From NCBI GenBank assembly GCA_900554835.1, contig USJD01000049.1, forward strand, positions 1 to 20,300: a stretch of DNA of 20,300 nucleotides, in the 5' to 3' direction. Source of the DNA: an uncultured Prevotella sp. (GTDB taxonomy: Bacteria > Bacteroidota > Bacteroidia > Bacteroidales > Bacteroidaceae). The notes under the pieces were generated by a model, which had not been told where the DNA came from, did no database searches, and saw only the letters and a list, made by a program, of their open reading frames with translations. This document shows, piece after piece, positions 1 through 6,577 of the stretch; the stretch's first letter is position 1, and every line of letters begins with the position of its first letter. Made by a program: the position numbers and the translations under genes.

Positions 1-360
1 ACCCACGCAAAAGACCACAATGATGGCAGCATAAATACCACTGCACATCAGAATCATCTTCCTGAGGTTGGCACGGGTAGTCTCTATGTTGTAGATTCCT
101 ATAGAGATAAGTGAAAAACAGGGCGTATAAATGAGGATGTTGATGACCGCCCCTAAATGATCGTGCATAGCACGGAATCCGAAAGTCATCTGTATCACAT
201 ATTGTATCGCCAATCCAATCAGGGCAATCACGATTATCCATCGAGAACGCTCATACCGCTTATTCTCCCATCTTACATGCAGATGAGAGAGTGCCACGAT
301 GAAGGCATTGACGAGCATGAATATGAAACATGCGAACTGGAGTAGAAATAATGAATTCAT
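1..360 (-). CDS. N-terminal part of an unidentified multi-pass membrane protein (partial, 3' end missing)
   Basis: An open frame runs from an ATG at 360-358 leftward to the window edge without a stop (120 codons). The product begins MNSLFLLQFACFIFM and has about four hydrophobic segments, near residues 4-22, 42-62, 72-93 and 104-120. They are separated by short polar loops such as HVRWENKRYERSR. I do not recognise the family with confidence. A helical membrane domain at the N-terminus would fit a sensor or regulator with an output domain beyond the window, but that is inference. The gene starts 31 bases after the dnaA stop on the same strand. No promoter with the TAnnTTTG box is evident in the gap, which holds only a weak 6-bp inverted repeat (TTTGCA/TGCAAA, 368-388), so it may be read through from dnaA. 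Confidence 0.7.
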   Translation of the reverse strand, partial: MNSLFLLQFACFIFMLVNAFIVALSHLHVRWENKRYERSRWIIVIALIGLAIQYVIQMTFGFRAMHDHLGAVINILIYTPCFSLISIGIYNIETTRANLRKMILMCSGIYAAIIVVFCVG

Positions 361-391
361 AGGCTTCTTTGCAACTTAAAGATGCAAATCA

Positions 392-1810
392 TTACGCTTT
401 CAACTTAAACGAGTTTTCTATACTCATTATTTCATCGCTGAAAGTAGCATCGATTTTCAATCGCTCCTCCACTTTTGAGCAACTGTGAATCACAGTACTA
501 TGATCTCTGTTTCCTACAAGTTTACCGATGCGTGAAGCAGGCATTTTGGTATATTTCTGTGCCAGATACATCGTCACCTGTCTTGCCACCACATAATCAC
601 GCTTACGACTCTTACTGTTCACGGCAGCTGTAGTCACATTATAATGAGTACAAACCTTCTCTACGATATCATCTATCGTCAAAGGCTTGTCATCCACCTT
701 CACGGCTCTCTTGATAACGCGTTCAGCCAAGCGGATATCAATATTGCTGTTATACACAATGCTATAAGCCAGCAAACCATTGATGGCACCCTGCAAATCA
801 CGCACACTACCATTACAGGTTTGAGCAATGAAACTAACAACCTCCTTGGATATTTTCAAACCATCACGACGTATTTTATTGCTCAAGATATCCACACAGA
901 GCTGCTCGTTCGGTTTTTCCAATTCACATACCAAACCACAAGAGAAACGCGTCAGAAGGCGATCTGGCACATCTTTCAAATCTACCGGAGGACGGTCACT
1001 TGCCAATATGATGCGCTTACCATTACGGAAGAGATGATTGAAGATATGGAAAAACGTATTCAATGTCTTTGCCTTGCCTGCCCAATCCTGAATATCATCA
1101 ACAATCAGCATATCAATAGACTGATAGAAATTGATGAAGTCATTGCTTGAATTGTGCAGAATGGCATCTGTATATTGCGTCTGAAAGAGACGGGCACTCA
1201 CATAGAGCACGCGTTTTTGCGGATACATTTGCTTAGCCTTTACACCAATGGCATTGACCAAATGTGTCTTACCGCTACCAGACGGACCATAGATAAACAT
1301 CGGATTAAACTGACTTGTATTAGGATGTTCTGCAATAGACAATCCCACAGAACGTGGAAGCTTATTACTTTCACCCTCCATGTAGTTATTGAAAGTCAAC
1401 TTAGGATCAAGTTGGGTATCAATATCATCCATTTGAGATTCTCCAGCTGCAGCAGTCTCGCTTCCAGCCTGAGCCTGATGACTCTTAGGACTCAAGACAT
1501 TAGCATCATCAGGATCTAAAGGCAAAGGGGTAGTACCACCAGGAGCATCCTTGACTACCACAACACGATAAGTCAGACGAATACCTTCACCAAAATTCTG
1601 ATGCAATACCTTGCTCAGTAAGTCCACGAAGTTTGCTTCCAAATACTCATAGAAGAAAGTACTCGGAACTCTAACCAGCAAAGTTTTCGTAGCCGGCTTA
1701 TACGACTCGAAAACAATGGGTTTAAACCACGTATTGAAATGTTGCTCAGAGACATGCTCACGGATAAGCGTAAGACAATTGTCCCAAAGAGCTTTAGGAC
1801 TTGCTAACAT
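392..1810 (-). CDS. dnaA: Chromosomal replication initiator protein DnaA
   Basis: DnaA is the ATP-dependent initiator that binds DnaA boxes and melts the origin. The 472-residue product has the full domain order. Domain I is near residues 1-85 (begins MLASPKALWDNCLTLI, with the usual W in FNTWFKP). A polar, Gln/Ser-rich linker covers about 90-135. The AAA+ domain has Walker A GPSGSGKT at about 175-182, Walker B MLIVDDIQ at about 234-241, sensor I ILASDRPP at about 268-275, an arginine-finger region DRLLTRF at about 283-289, and sensor II GSVRDLQGAI from about 334. Domain IV ends with the DNA-binding signature GNRDHSTVIHS at about 433-443. Length is normal for the family. A good Bacteroidota promoter lies upstream at 1880-1911, and a perfect DnaA box sits further upstream at 1976-1984, so autoregulation is possible. 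Confidence 0.98.
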   Translation of the reverse strand: MLASPKALWDNCLTLIREHVSEQHFNTWFKPIVFESYKPATKTLLVRVPSTFFYEYLEANFVDLLSKVLHQNFGEGIRLTYRVVVVKDAPGGTTPLPLDPDDANVLSPKSHQAQAGSETAAAGESQMDDIDTQLDPKLTFNNYMEGESNKLPRSVGLSIAEHPNTSQFNPMFIYGPSGSGKTHLVNAIGVKAKQMYPQKRVLYVSARLFQTQYTDAILHNSSNDFINFYQSIDMLIVDDIQDWAGKAKTLNTFFHIFNHLFRNGKRIILASDRPPVDLKDVPDRLLTRFSCGLVCELEKPNEQLCVDILSNKIRRDGLKISKEVVSFIAQTCNGSVRDLQGAINGLLAYSIVYNSNIDIRLAERVIKRAVKVDDKPLTIDDIVEKVCTHYNVTTAAVNSKSRKRDYVVARQVTMYLAQKYTKMPASRIGKLVGNRDHSTVIHSCSKVEERLKIDATFSDEIMSIENSFKLKA

Positions 1811-1879
1811 TATATCGATAATTGCTTTAAATTATTGCTCAAATTAGTGAAAGGCATCCCAAAAACGCCAAACTCACTG

Positions 1880-1911
1880 CAAAATTATAAAATAAAACGC
1901 AGACCACCAAA
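1880..1911 (-). promoter_or_regulatory. Predicted dnaA promoter
   Basis: Read on the minus strand, TTTG (1911-1908) and TAATTTTG (1887-1880) are separated by 20 bases. This matches the Bacteroidota sigma-ABfr-type consensus TTTG/TAnnTTTG. Transcription would start near 1873, giving a leader of about 60 bases before the dnaA ATG. Confidence 0.7.
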
Positions 1912-1975
1912 TCTAATAATTTAAATTATTTTAATATAGTCTTATAACCTCTTAATTATCAGATACTTAATTAAG

Positions 1976-1984
1976 TTATCCACA
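1976..1984 (+). promoter_or_regulatory. Perfect DnaA box
   Basis: The sequence TTATCCACA matches the strict DnaA-box consensus. It lies about 100 bases upstream of the predicted dnaA transcription start, at the edge of the AT-rich block. A single 9-mer can occur by chance, but its position beside dnaA makes it credible. Confidence 0.6.
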
Positions 1985-2089
1985 ATTTTCAGTCCTTTGA
2001 CTCGTTTTTAGACTTAACTCTCTGAAACAGAATAGCTTAGAAGCTTTTTAAAGAAAAGAATAGAAAAAGAGTGAAACAAAATCGTAACA

Positions 2090-2136
2090 CCCTCGAAATA
2101 ACTCACAAACAATTAGTTCGAAAGTTATTTCGAGGG
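2090..2136. repeat. 14-bp perfect inverted repeat with 19-base spacer
   Basis: CCCTCGAAATAACT (2090-2103) is exactly inverted as AGTTATTTCGAGGG (2123-2136). The arms are separated by 19 bases. The repeat lies 76 bases beyond the mce stop codon. It could end transcription of the amidase-mce operon, but no long T-run follows on the minus strand. It could equally be a protein-binding or structural site of the dnaA/origin region. An 8-base direct repeat, GTGAAACA, occurs on both sides (2071-2078 and 2138-2145). Confidence 0.75.
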
Positions 2137-2211
2137 CGTGAAACATTGTATCCGCTTATTTAGACTATTTTTATTTAAGCACAGGCGGCTTTTTAAAGAC
2201 ATTCGCCTCTA

Positions 2212-3111
2212 TTACTTGTCTTTTTTACCAAAAACAGAGAAGTGAACATAGCGCTTAGGATGCTGTTTCAAATCGATAACTAAAGAATCCGCATGGCGCA
2301 TGGTCGAATTCATATTATCATAAAGTTGGGTATCATTCATCAGCAAGCCGAGCGTACCCTTGTTGCTGTTCAACTTTTCAGTAAATGCCTGTGTATTCTC
2401 CAATGTCTTGTTGACACGATCCAGCGTACCCTGTACATCCAAAGATGCCAGATTGGAAGTCAACTTGTTCGTATTATCCAAAACACCATTGGCACGATTG
2501 ATCATACCAGGAACCTGCTTGTTGAGACCTGCCATCAAGGTATTCAACTCACGGGTAGAAACCGTAAGATTGCCCGTAATAGTTTGCACATTATGCAAAG
2601 AAGCAGCCAATGCAGGGTCTGCCAAGAGCGCATTCAAGCTACCCAAGATAGAATCCAGTTTAGGGAGCATCTTCTCGATAGTAGGAACCATAGCCGAAAC
2701 CTTGCCCAAAGCACCCTCATTGACAGCTCCAGGTATAATACCACCAGCCTCAATACGTTCACGAGGATTATTAGCCAACAAGATATTCACTTGCAAATTA
2801 CCCATCAGGTCTTTCACAATTTCAGCCTGACTTCCCTTTGGAATGCGCAGATTTTTATCAATATCAGCCTTCACCTTGATAGGACCAGACTGAGTATAGT
2901 CAAAATCCACAGCATCAACAGTTCCTACCTTATAACCATCAGCATAAATTGGCGTTGAAGCACCCAGTCCCTGGATGTCGGAAAACGTCATATAATAATA
3001 GTTATTGGAAGAAAACAGATTGATTCCCTTCAGAAAATTAATTCCGAAGTACATAATCAAAATACCTACAATAGCCACAAGAGCTATTCTTATTTCCTTG
3101 GTAATTTTCAT
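2212..3111 (-). CDS. MCE-domain (MlaD-like) lipid-transport protein
   Basis: MCE proteins form rings or tubes in the periplasm that carry phospholipids or other lipids between the membranes, usually with an ABC permease and ATPase. The 299-residue product has an N-terminal membrane anchor (about residues 8-28, RIALVAIVGILIMYFGINF). An MCE/MlaD domain follows at about 38-115, with the typical stretch GLGASTPIYADGYKVGTVDAV. A long helical tail (about 140-275) is rich in Leu, Asn and Thr and probably forms the extended coiled region of the assembly. It starts 6 bases after the amidase stop, so the two genes are co-transcribed from the promoter at 4313-4344. No permease or ATPase partner is present in the window. 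I infer that they are encoded elsewhere. Confidence 0.88.
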   Translation of the reverse strand: MKITKEIRIALVAIVGILIMYFGINFLKGINLFSSNNYYYMTFSDIQGLGASTPIYADGYKVGTVDAVDFDYTQSGPIKVKADIDKNLRIPKGSQAEIVKDLMGNLQVNILLANNPRERIEAGGIIPGAVNEGALGKVSAMVPTIEKMLPKLDSILGSLNALLADPALAASLHNVQTITGNLTVSTRELNTLMAGLNKQVPGMINRANGVLDNTNKLTSNLASLDVQGTLDRVNKTLENTQAFTEKLNSNKGTLGLLMNDTQLYDNMNSTMRHADSLVIDLKQHPKRYVHFSVFGKKDK

Positions 3112-3117
3112 TCTCCT

Positions 3118-4293
3118 TTATTTTTTATTCTGTTTAAATTCTCGAATTGCCTGATTCACGTCGTACTTCTGTCCATCCTTAAAGGCGATGATAAATGCCT
3201 CAGGAAACTTATCCAACAAGGATTTACGAAGTCGGAAGATCTCATTATAATTAGCAGAAGAGCCCATCGTGTATTTCACCATACCTCCCTCCTGATAACT
3301 TGCATAACCTGTTTCTCCTTTGAAATGCGCATCACCTGCTCGAAGCACACGGTTGCTCACAAAAATCTGCACTTTGAAGATTGGGGCATGAGCGTCTTTC
3401 TCTCCAACGGAAGTATCCCTTGCCTGCGACTGTCGCTTGGTTTCCTCACGCTGATAAGTATCTGGCACAATCTTTGGCATTTCACTGTCGTCTGCAGATG
3501 ATGCCGCACGATAAGGCACAGAAACTCTTCTATCATACTTGTTCTTATACTGTTCAAAACCGTGGAAGATAGCCTTAGCCACATCATCCACGCGCGATTC
3601 ATTGTTGAGCAGTTCCTCCTCATCAGGGGTGGTGATAAAGCCTAACTCTATCAAACAGCTTGGCATAGAGGTCTCGCGAAGAACCAGGAATCCAGCTTGG
3701 TGAACTCCTTTATTCGGGCGGTTGGCCTCGTTGCAAACACACTTTTGAATAGAGCGGGCAATCTCTACACTGCGCTCCATATTCTTACCTTGAATGAATT
3801 CAAAGATAATATAGCTTTCAGAAGACTTCGGGTCAAATCCCTGATAAGTCTGCTGATATCCCTTCTCCATGGAGATGACAGCGTTCTCTCGCATAGCCAC
3901 ATCCAGATTATCCTTGGCACGGTGCATACCCAAGGAATAGGTTTCAAAGCCTCTGGCTATCTTACCACCAGGCAAGGCATTGGTGTGTACTGAAATAAAC
4001 AGGTCAGCACCAGCCTTATTGGCAATATTTGCTCTTTCCATCAACGGAATGAACACATCAGTCTTTCGGGTATAAATGACACGCACATCTGGCATACTAC
4101 GTTCTACATACTTACCAAAAGCCAATGCCACCCGCAGGTTTATATCTTTTTCTTTGGATCTGGCACCCATAGCACCCGCATCATGACCACCATGACCAGG
4201 GTCAATAACAAGCGTAAATCTATCATTGGCAGCAAAAGAATATGCCACCAACAAAAAGGACGCAACCAGCAAAAGAACTATCTTCTTCAACAT
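3118..4293 (-). CDS. Secreted N-acetylmuramoyl-L-alanine amidase (Amidase_3 family)
   Basis: This zinc amidase would cut the bond between N-acetylmuramic acid and L-alanine in peptidoglycan, acting in the periplasm during cell separation or wall turnover. The 391-residue product begins with a signal peptide (residues 1-22, MLKKIVLLLVASFLLVAYSF, then AAND). The Amidase_3 domain spans about 26-240. Its zinc ligands are visible as H34 in DPGHGG, E48 in KEKDINL and H103 in SVHTN, and the catalytic Glu is E216 in IELGF. After a Ser/Lys/Glu-rich linker (about 255-300), the last 90 residues (from APIFKVQIFVSN) resemble a SPOR-like peptidoglycan-binding domain. That part of the call is weaker. The gene has its own promoter and leads directly into the MCE gene. 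Confidence 0.93.
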   Translation of the reverse strand: MLKKIVLLLVASFLLVAYSFAANDRFTLVIDPGHGGHDAGAMGARSKEKDINLRVALAFGKYVERSMPDVRVIYTRKTDVFIPLMERANIANKAGADLFISVHTNALPGGKIARGFETYSLGMHRAKDNLDVAMRENAVISMEKGYQQTYQGFDPKSSESYIIFEFIQGKNMERSVEIARSIQKCVCNEANRPNKGVHQAGFLVLRETSMPSCLIELGFITTPDEEELLNNESRVDDVAKAIFHGFEQYKNKYDRRVSVPYRAASSADDSEMPKIVPDTYQREETKRQSQARDTSVGEKDAHAPIFKVQIFVSNRVLRAGDAHFKGETGYASYQEGGMVKYTMGSSANYNEIFRLRKSLLDKFPEAFIIAFKDGQKYDVNQAIREFKQNKK

Positions 4294-4312
4294 ACTATTT
4301 ATTATGATTGTG

Positions 4313-4344
4313 CAAAATTAAGCATTTAATGGCAGAAAACCAAA
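4313..4344 (-). promoter_or_regulatory. Predicted promoter of the amidase-mce operon
   Basis: On the minus strand, TTTG (4344-4341), 20 bases, then TAATTTTG (4320-4313) matches the Bacteroidota consensus at ideal spacing. It sits in the 69-base gap between folB and the amidase. The amidase-mce pair is therefore probably transcribed separately from the nrdJb-like/folB pair. Confidence 0.75.
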
Positions 4345-4362
4345 AGATGCAACAAAGTTTTA

Positions 4363-4746
4363 TTATTTATTAAGTGAACGCTCAAACAGAAACTCCACAC
4401 CAGCTCCTTCACAATCGGCACCCATAGGTGGATTCTGCTTGATGATTTTCAGATGAATTTCTTCTATAGTTGGGAAACGGCGAAAAAGACGATCACCGAT
4501 TCTGCCTCCTACTCTCTCTATCAATTGAGAAGGAACAGACATCTCCTGGGATACCAACTGATAAACCTCTGCATAATTCAAGGTATCATTGACATCATCA
4601 CTCGTCAATGCATCCGTAACATCATATTTGATACGTAAACTTACAAGATAATCATTCCCCGTTTTTCTTTCCTGTGGCAAAACACCATGAAAGGCATGGA
4701 ACTTCAAGTCTTGCAAAAGGATATAGCTCTGACGTAAATTCATCAT
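4363..4746 (-). CDS. folB: Dihydroneopterin aldolase FolB
   Basis: FolB converts 7,8-dihydroneopterin to 6-hydroxymethyl-7,8-dihydropterin and glycolaldehyde in folate synthesis. The 127-residue product is normal family length. It shows the conserved segment FHAFHGVLPQERKTGN (about residues 16-31, including the pterin-binding Glu near 26), a Tyr at 58 in TLNYAEVY, the LIER segment near 75-78, and the C-terminal KQNPPMG (about 103-109), which carries the catalytic Lys position of the family KxxPP-type motif. Its ATG at 4746-4744 overlaps the TGA of the upstream gene (ATGATG), which implies translational coupling. A second ATG follows immediately and could also serve. No other folate gene is in the window. 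Confidence 0.93.
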   Translation of the reverse strand: MMNLRQSYILLQDLKFHAFHGVLPQERKTGNDYLVSLRIKYDVTDALTSDDVNDTLNYAEVYQLVSQEMSVPSQLIERVGGRIGDRLFRRFPTIEEIHLKIIKQNPPMGADCEGAGVEFLFERSLNK

Positions 4747-5420
4747 TGTTCTCCTCCATCAGGCTGTTCATCACTACAAGAAGTTAGCAGTTCATCATCC
4801 TTCAAGTAATTTTTCAAGGCACGTTCTACACCCACCTTCCAGGTATTGATACTCTCAGAAGTGAGCTGCAACTGACTAACCAGTTTGATAACATGCTTGA
4901 TAGGCATACGATAGCGCAACACACCGGAAATCAACTTGGCATAATTCCAATACTCCGGATTAAACTTCTCGCTCAATCCCTCCACGGTGATCTTATAACC
5001 ACGCTTGTTGACAAACTGGAAATCATATCTCTTGCCCCCCTCACTGAGAACGGTCTTCACGATTTTACCTTTGGTAACAGATTTTGGCAACATGATGCCT
5101 TCCTCATCATCTTGCAAACCTGTGAATATCTCGTAAGGATGACCATTGAGCAAGCCCACCAATGCCACCCATTTCTCCTTGTTATTCTGGAAACGGACAA
5201 CATCACATTCCAATTCTCTTGGTCGCACCTCAACCACATCCGGTTGCATATTCTGAACATTGACAGAATCTCCGACTACCTTATGCAAACTGGCTTGCAG
5301 CTTACCCCAATCAACTTGCTGGTCAGCAAAACGGTTGCGCAGGTTCTCCAAACTGCTCTTCAAATCATCGACGAGTGCAAGTCGAGCCTCTTCAAAAGTC
5401 ATATTTTCTGTATCAATCAT
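4743..5420 (-). CDS. Stand-alone homologue of the C-terminal domain of B12-dependent ribonucleotide reductase (NrdJb-like)
   Basis: The 225-residue product resembles, from memory of the family, the C-terminal region of adenosylcobalamin-dependent (class II) ribonucleotide reductases. The resemblance lies in RPRELECDVVRFQNNKEKW, VGLLNGHPYEIFTGLQD, LPKSVTKGKIVK, the segment NPEYWNYAKLISGVLRYRMP and SINTWKVGVERALKNY. The first 65 residues form a separate helical, acidic segment. No catalytic reductase domain is encoded next to it. In split class II enzymes (NrdJa/NrdJb) the small subunit carries cysteines that re-reduce the active site. Here the tail is LLTSCSDEQPDGGEQ, with one cysteine and no CxxC pair, so that role is doubtful. 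It could be a regulatory or degenerate paralogue. It overlaps folB by 4 bases and has its own promoter. Confidence 0.6.
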   Translation of the reverse strand: MIDTENMTFEEARLALVDDLKSSLENLRNRFADQQVDWGKLQASLHKVVGDSVNVQNMQPDVVEVRPRELECDVVRFQNNKEKWVALVGLLNGHPYEIFTGLQDDEEGIMLPKSVTKGKIVKTVLSEGGKRYDFQFVNKRGYKITVEGLSEKFNPEYWNYAKLISGVLRYRMPIKHVIKLVSQLQLTSESINTWKVGVERALKNYLKDDELLTSCSDEQPDGGEQ

Positions 5421-5435
5421 ATTAAACGTTTAATA
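5420..5435. promoter_or_regulatory. Perfect 16-bp palindrome with AAACGTTT core, at the start of the nrdJb-like gene
   Basis: TATTAAACGTTTAATA is its own reverse complement. It starts at the first base of the ATG and fills most of the space to the predicted transcription start near 5437. The same AAACGTTT core lies at the equivalent place before the yfhO-family gene (16620-16633), and once more at 5473-5480. A repressor operator is one reading; a short hairpin at the mRNA 5' end is another. Confidence 0.5.
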
Positions 5436-5443
5436 ATTTGGTG

Positions 5444-5475
5444 CAAAATTAAACTTTTTATTCTAAATGATGAAA
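5444..5475 (-). promoter_or_regulatory. Predicted promoter of the nrdJb-like/folB operon
   Basis: The minus strand carries TAATTTTG (5451-5444), a full match to the -7 box TAnnTTTG. TTTC (5475-5472) lies 20 bases upstream in place of TTTG. The upstream element overlaps a second AAACGTTT octamer (5473-5480). Confidence 0.6.
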
Positions 5476-5536
5476 CGTTTTAGGAGATATTTCTTAAAAA
5501 GATAGCAGTATATGCCACTTTTTAGAAAACTTTATT

Positions 5537-5544
5537 TACCTTTG
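5537..5544 (+). promoter_or_regulatory. Predicted -7 box of the nitroreductase promoter
   Basis: TACCTTTG matches TAnnTTTG and lies 50 bases before the nitroreductase ATG. No convincing -33 TTTG is present. An AGGAGG follows at 5555-5560, but it is too far from the ATG (about 35 bases) to be its ribosome-binding site. Confidence 0.5.
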
Positions 5545-5594
5545 CAATAGAATAAGGAGGAAAACGATATCAAGAAACATCAAAAATAAAGAAT

Positions 5595-6332
5595 ATGGAA
5601 TCAATTAAAAACAGAACAACCATTCGCAAATATTCCAACCGTGAAGTAAGCGATGAATTACTGAATCGGCTGATAGAAGAAGCAGAACGTACCCCTACGA
5701 TGGGCAATCTCCAGCTCTACAGTGTCGTTGTTACCAGAAGTGAAGAAGGTAAGAAAGCACTTGCTCCAGCACATTTCAACCAACCTATGGTGACAGATGC
5801 ATCTGTTGTACTTACCATCTGCGCTGATTACCGACGTACAACCATCTGGGCAGAGAACCGCAAGGGCACCCCTGGTTATGACAACATCCTGTCATTCATG
5901 AATGCGGCTACAGATGCCCTGCTCTTCACGCAGACATTCACCAACCTGGCAGAAGAGGCTGGCTTGGGAACCTGCTTCTTAGGCACCACGGTGTATATGC
6001 CTAAGATGATTATCGACACCTTGAAATTACCAAAGCTCGTGATGCCTGTTGCCACCCTCACCATAGGATGGCCTGACGAGCAACCAGCCAAGAGCGATAG
6101 ACTCCCATTACGCAGTATCATCCATCAGGAAGCATACAGTGATTATACCCCAGAGAAGATAGATGATTTCTATGCAGAAAAGGAATTCTTGGAAGAAAAC
6201 AAGGAATTTGTAAGAATCAACAACGTAGAAACTTTGGCACAGGTTTTCACAGACATCCGTTATACGAAAAAAGATTGTGAGGCCATGAGCATTGGTTTTA
6301 TGGATGCACTCAAGCAGCAAGGATTTATTTAA
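5595..6332 (+). CDS. Nitroreductase-family FMN oxidoreductase (NfsA-like)
   Basis: Nitroreductase-fold enzymes bind FMN and use NAD(P)H to reduce nitro compounds, quinones or flavins in the cytoplasm. The 245-residue product starts with the diagnostic segment IKNRTTIRKYSNREVSDELL, followed by EEAERTPTMGNLQLYSVVVT, which holds the FMN-contact residues. The middle segment has FTNLAEEAGLGTCFLGT (about residues 115-132), typical of the second FMN-binding loop, and then PVATLTIGWPDEQPAKSDRLPL, the usual G-x-P end of the core. The C-terminal 70 residues are an extension like that of NfsA-type members. The true substrate cannot be told from sequence. The gene stands alone on the plus strand, and its TAA is directly continued by the left arm of the repeat element at 6330-6577. 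Confidence 0.9.
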   Translation: MESIKNRTTIRKYSNREVSDELLNRLIEEAERTPTMGNLQLYSVVVTRSEEGKKALAPAHFNQPMVTDASVVLTICADYRRTTIWAENRKGTPGYDNILSFMNAATDALLFTQTFTNLAEEAGLGTCFLGTTVYMPKMIIDTLKLPKLVMPVATLTIGWPDEQPAKSDRLPLRSIIHQEAYSDYTPEKIDDFYAEKEFLEENKEFVRINNVETLAQVFTDIRYTKKDCEAMSIGFMDALKQQGFI

Positions 6333-6577
6333 AGGTAAAAAAGTAAAAAGGTAAAAAAGTAAAAAGATAAAAAGGTAAAAGGGTAAAAGGGCAAAAGGGC
6401 AAAAAGCCCCTCTCCCTCTTTGCGCCCCCGTTCCCTGCGATTCCATCGCAGGTCCCCCGTAATGTTAAAAGCCCCTGATGTAATAACACACCAGGGGCTT
6501 TATAATTTTACGAGGGAATGGGGTTATAAAGGGTTAAGGCTTTTTTACCTTTTTACTTTTTTACTTTTTTACCTTTA
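6330..6577. repeat. Nested inverted-repeat element bridging two convergent stop codons
   Basis: The left arm (6330-6405) is a degenerate tandem array of GGTAAAA/AGTAAAA units. The right arm (6541-6577) is its inverse. The first 20 bases of each arm, read outward to inward, are identical and include the TAA stop codon of the flanking gene on each side. Inside are three further paired parts: a GC-rich imperfect pair (around 6425-6438 with 6511-6523), a 7-bp hairpin CCTGCGA/TCGCAGG (6434-6452), and a long imperfect hairpin (6453-6516). No coding capacity is credible. It may be a MITE-like or REP-like intergenic repeat that also ends transcription in both directions. Confidence 0.7.
6453..6516. 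terminator. Bidirectional terminator hairpin between the nitroreductase and the MFS gene
   Basis: The core is a perfect 10-bp stem, AAAGCCCCTG (6468-6477) with CAGGGGCTTT (6492-6501), and a 14-base loop. It extends imperfectly outward: CCCCCGTAATGTTA pairs with TAATTTTACGAGGG. The convergent gene order fits termination from both sides. Confidence 0.65.

Larger units (their letters stand above)
1811..2211. other. AT-rich dnaA upstream region; candidate oriC or DnaA autoregulatory region
   Basis: This 401-base stretch holds no credible gene. From dnaA outward it contains the dnaA promoter, a very AT-rich block (about 1880-1980, with runs of A/T-only sequence that could unwind easily), one exact DnaA box TTATCCACA at 1976-1984, and a strong inverted repeat at 2090-2136. 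Position next to dnaA, low GC and a DnaA box are the usual marks of a bacterial origin. Only one perfect box was found by eye, however, and origins normally carry several, so this could be only a DnaA-controlled promoter. Confidence 0.4.

Noticed and set aside
157..345. Plus-strand 62-codon frame at the left edge
   Set aside because: It is antisense to the partial membrane-protein gene, whose hydrophobic pattern is far more protein-like.
644..1519. Plus-strand open frames opposite dnaA
   Set aside because: They lie wholly antisense to an intact, well-recognised dnaA and have no recognisable domain or start context.
5553..5562. AGGAGG as a ribosome-binding site with a leader peptide before the nitroreductase
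   Set aside because: No ATG, GTG or TTG at suitable distance follows it, and the nitroreductase ATG is about 35 bases away.
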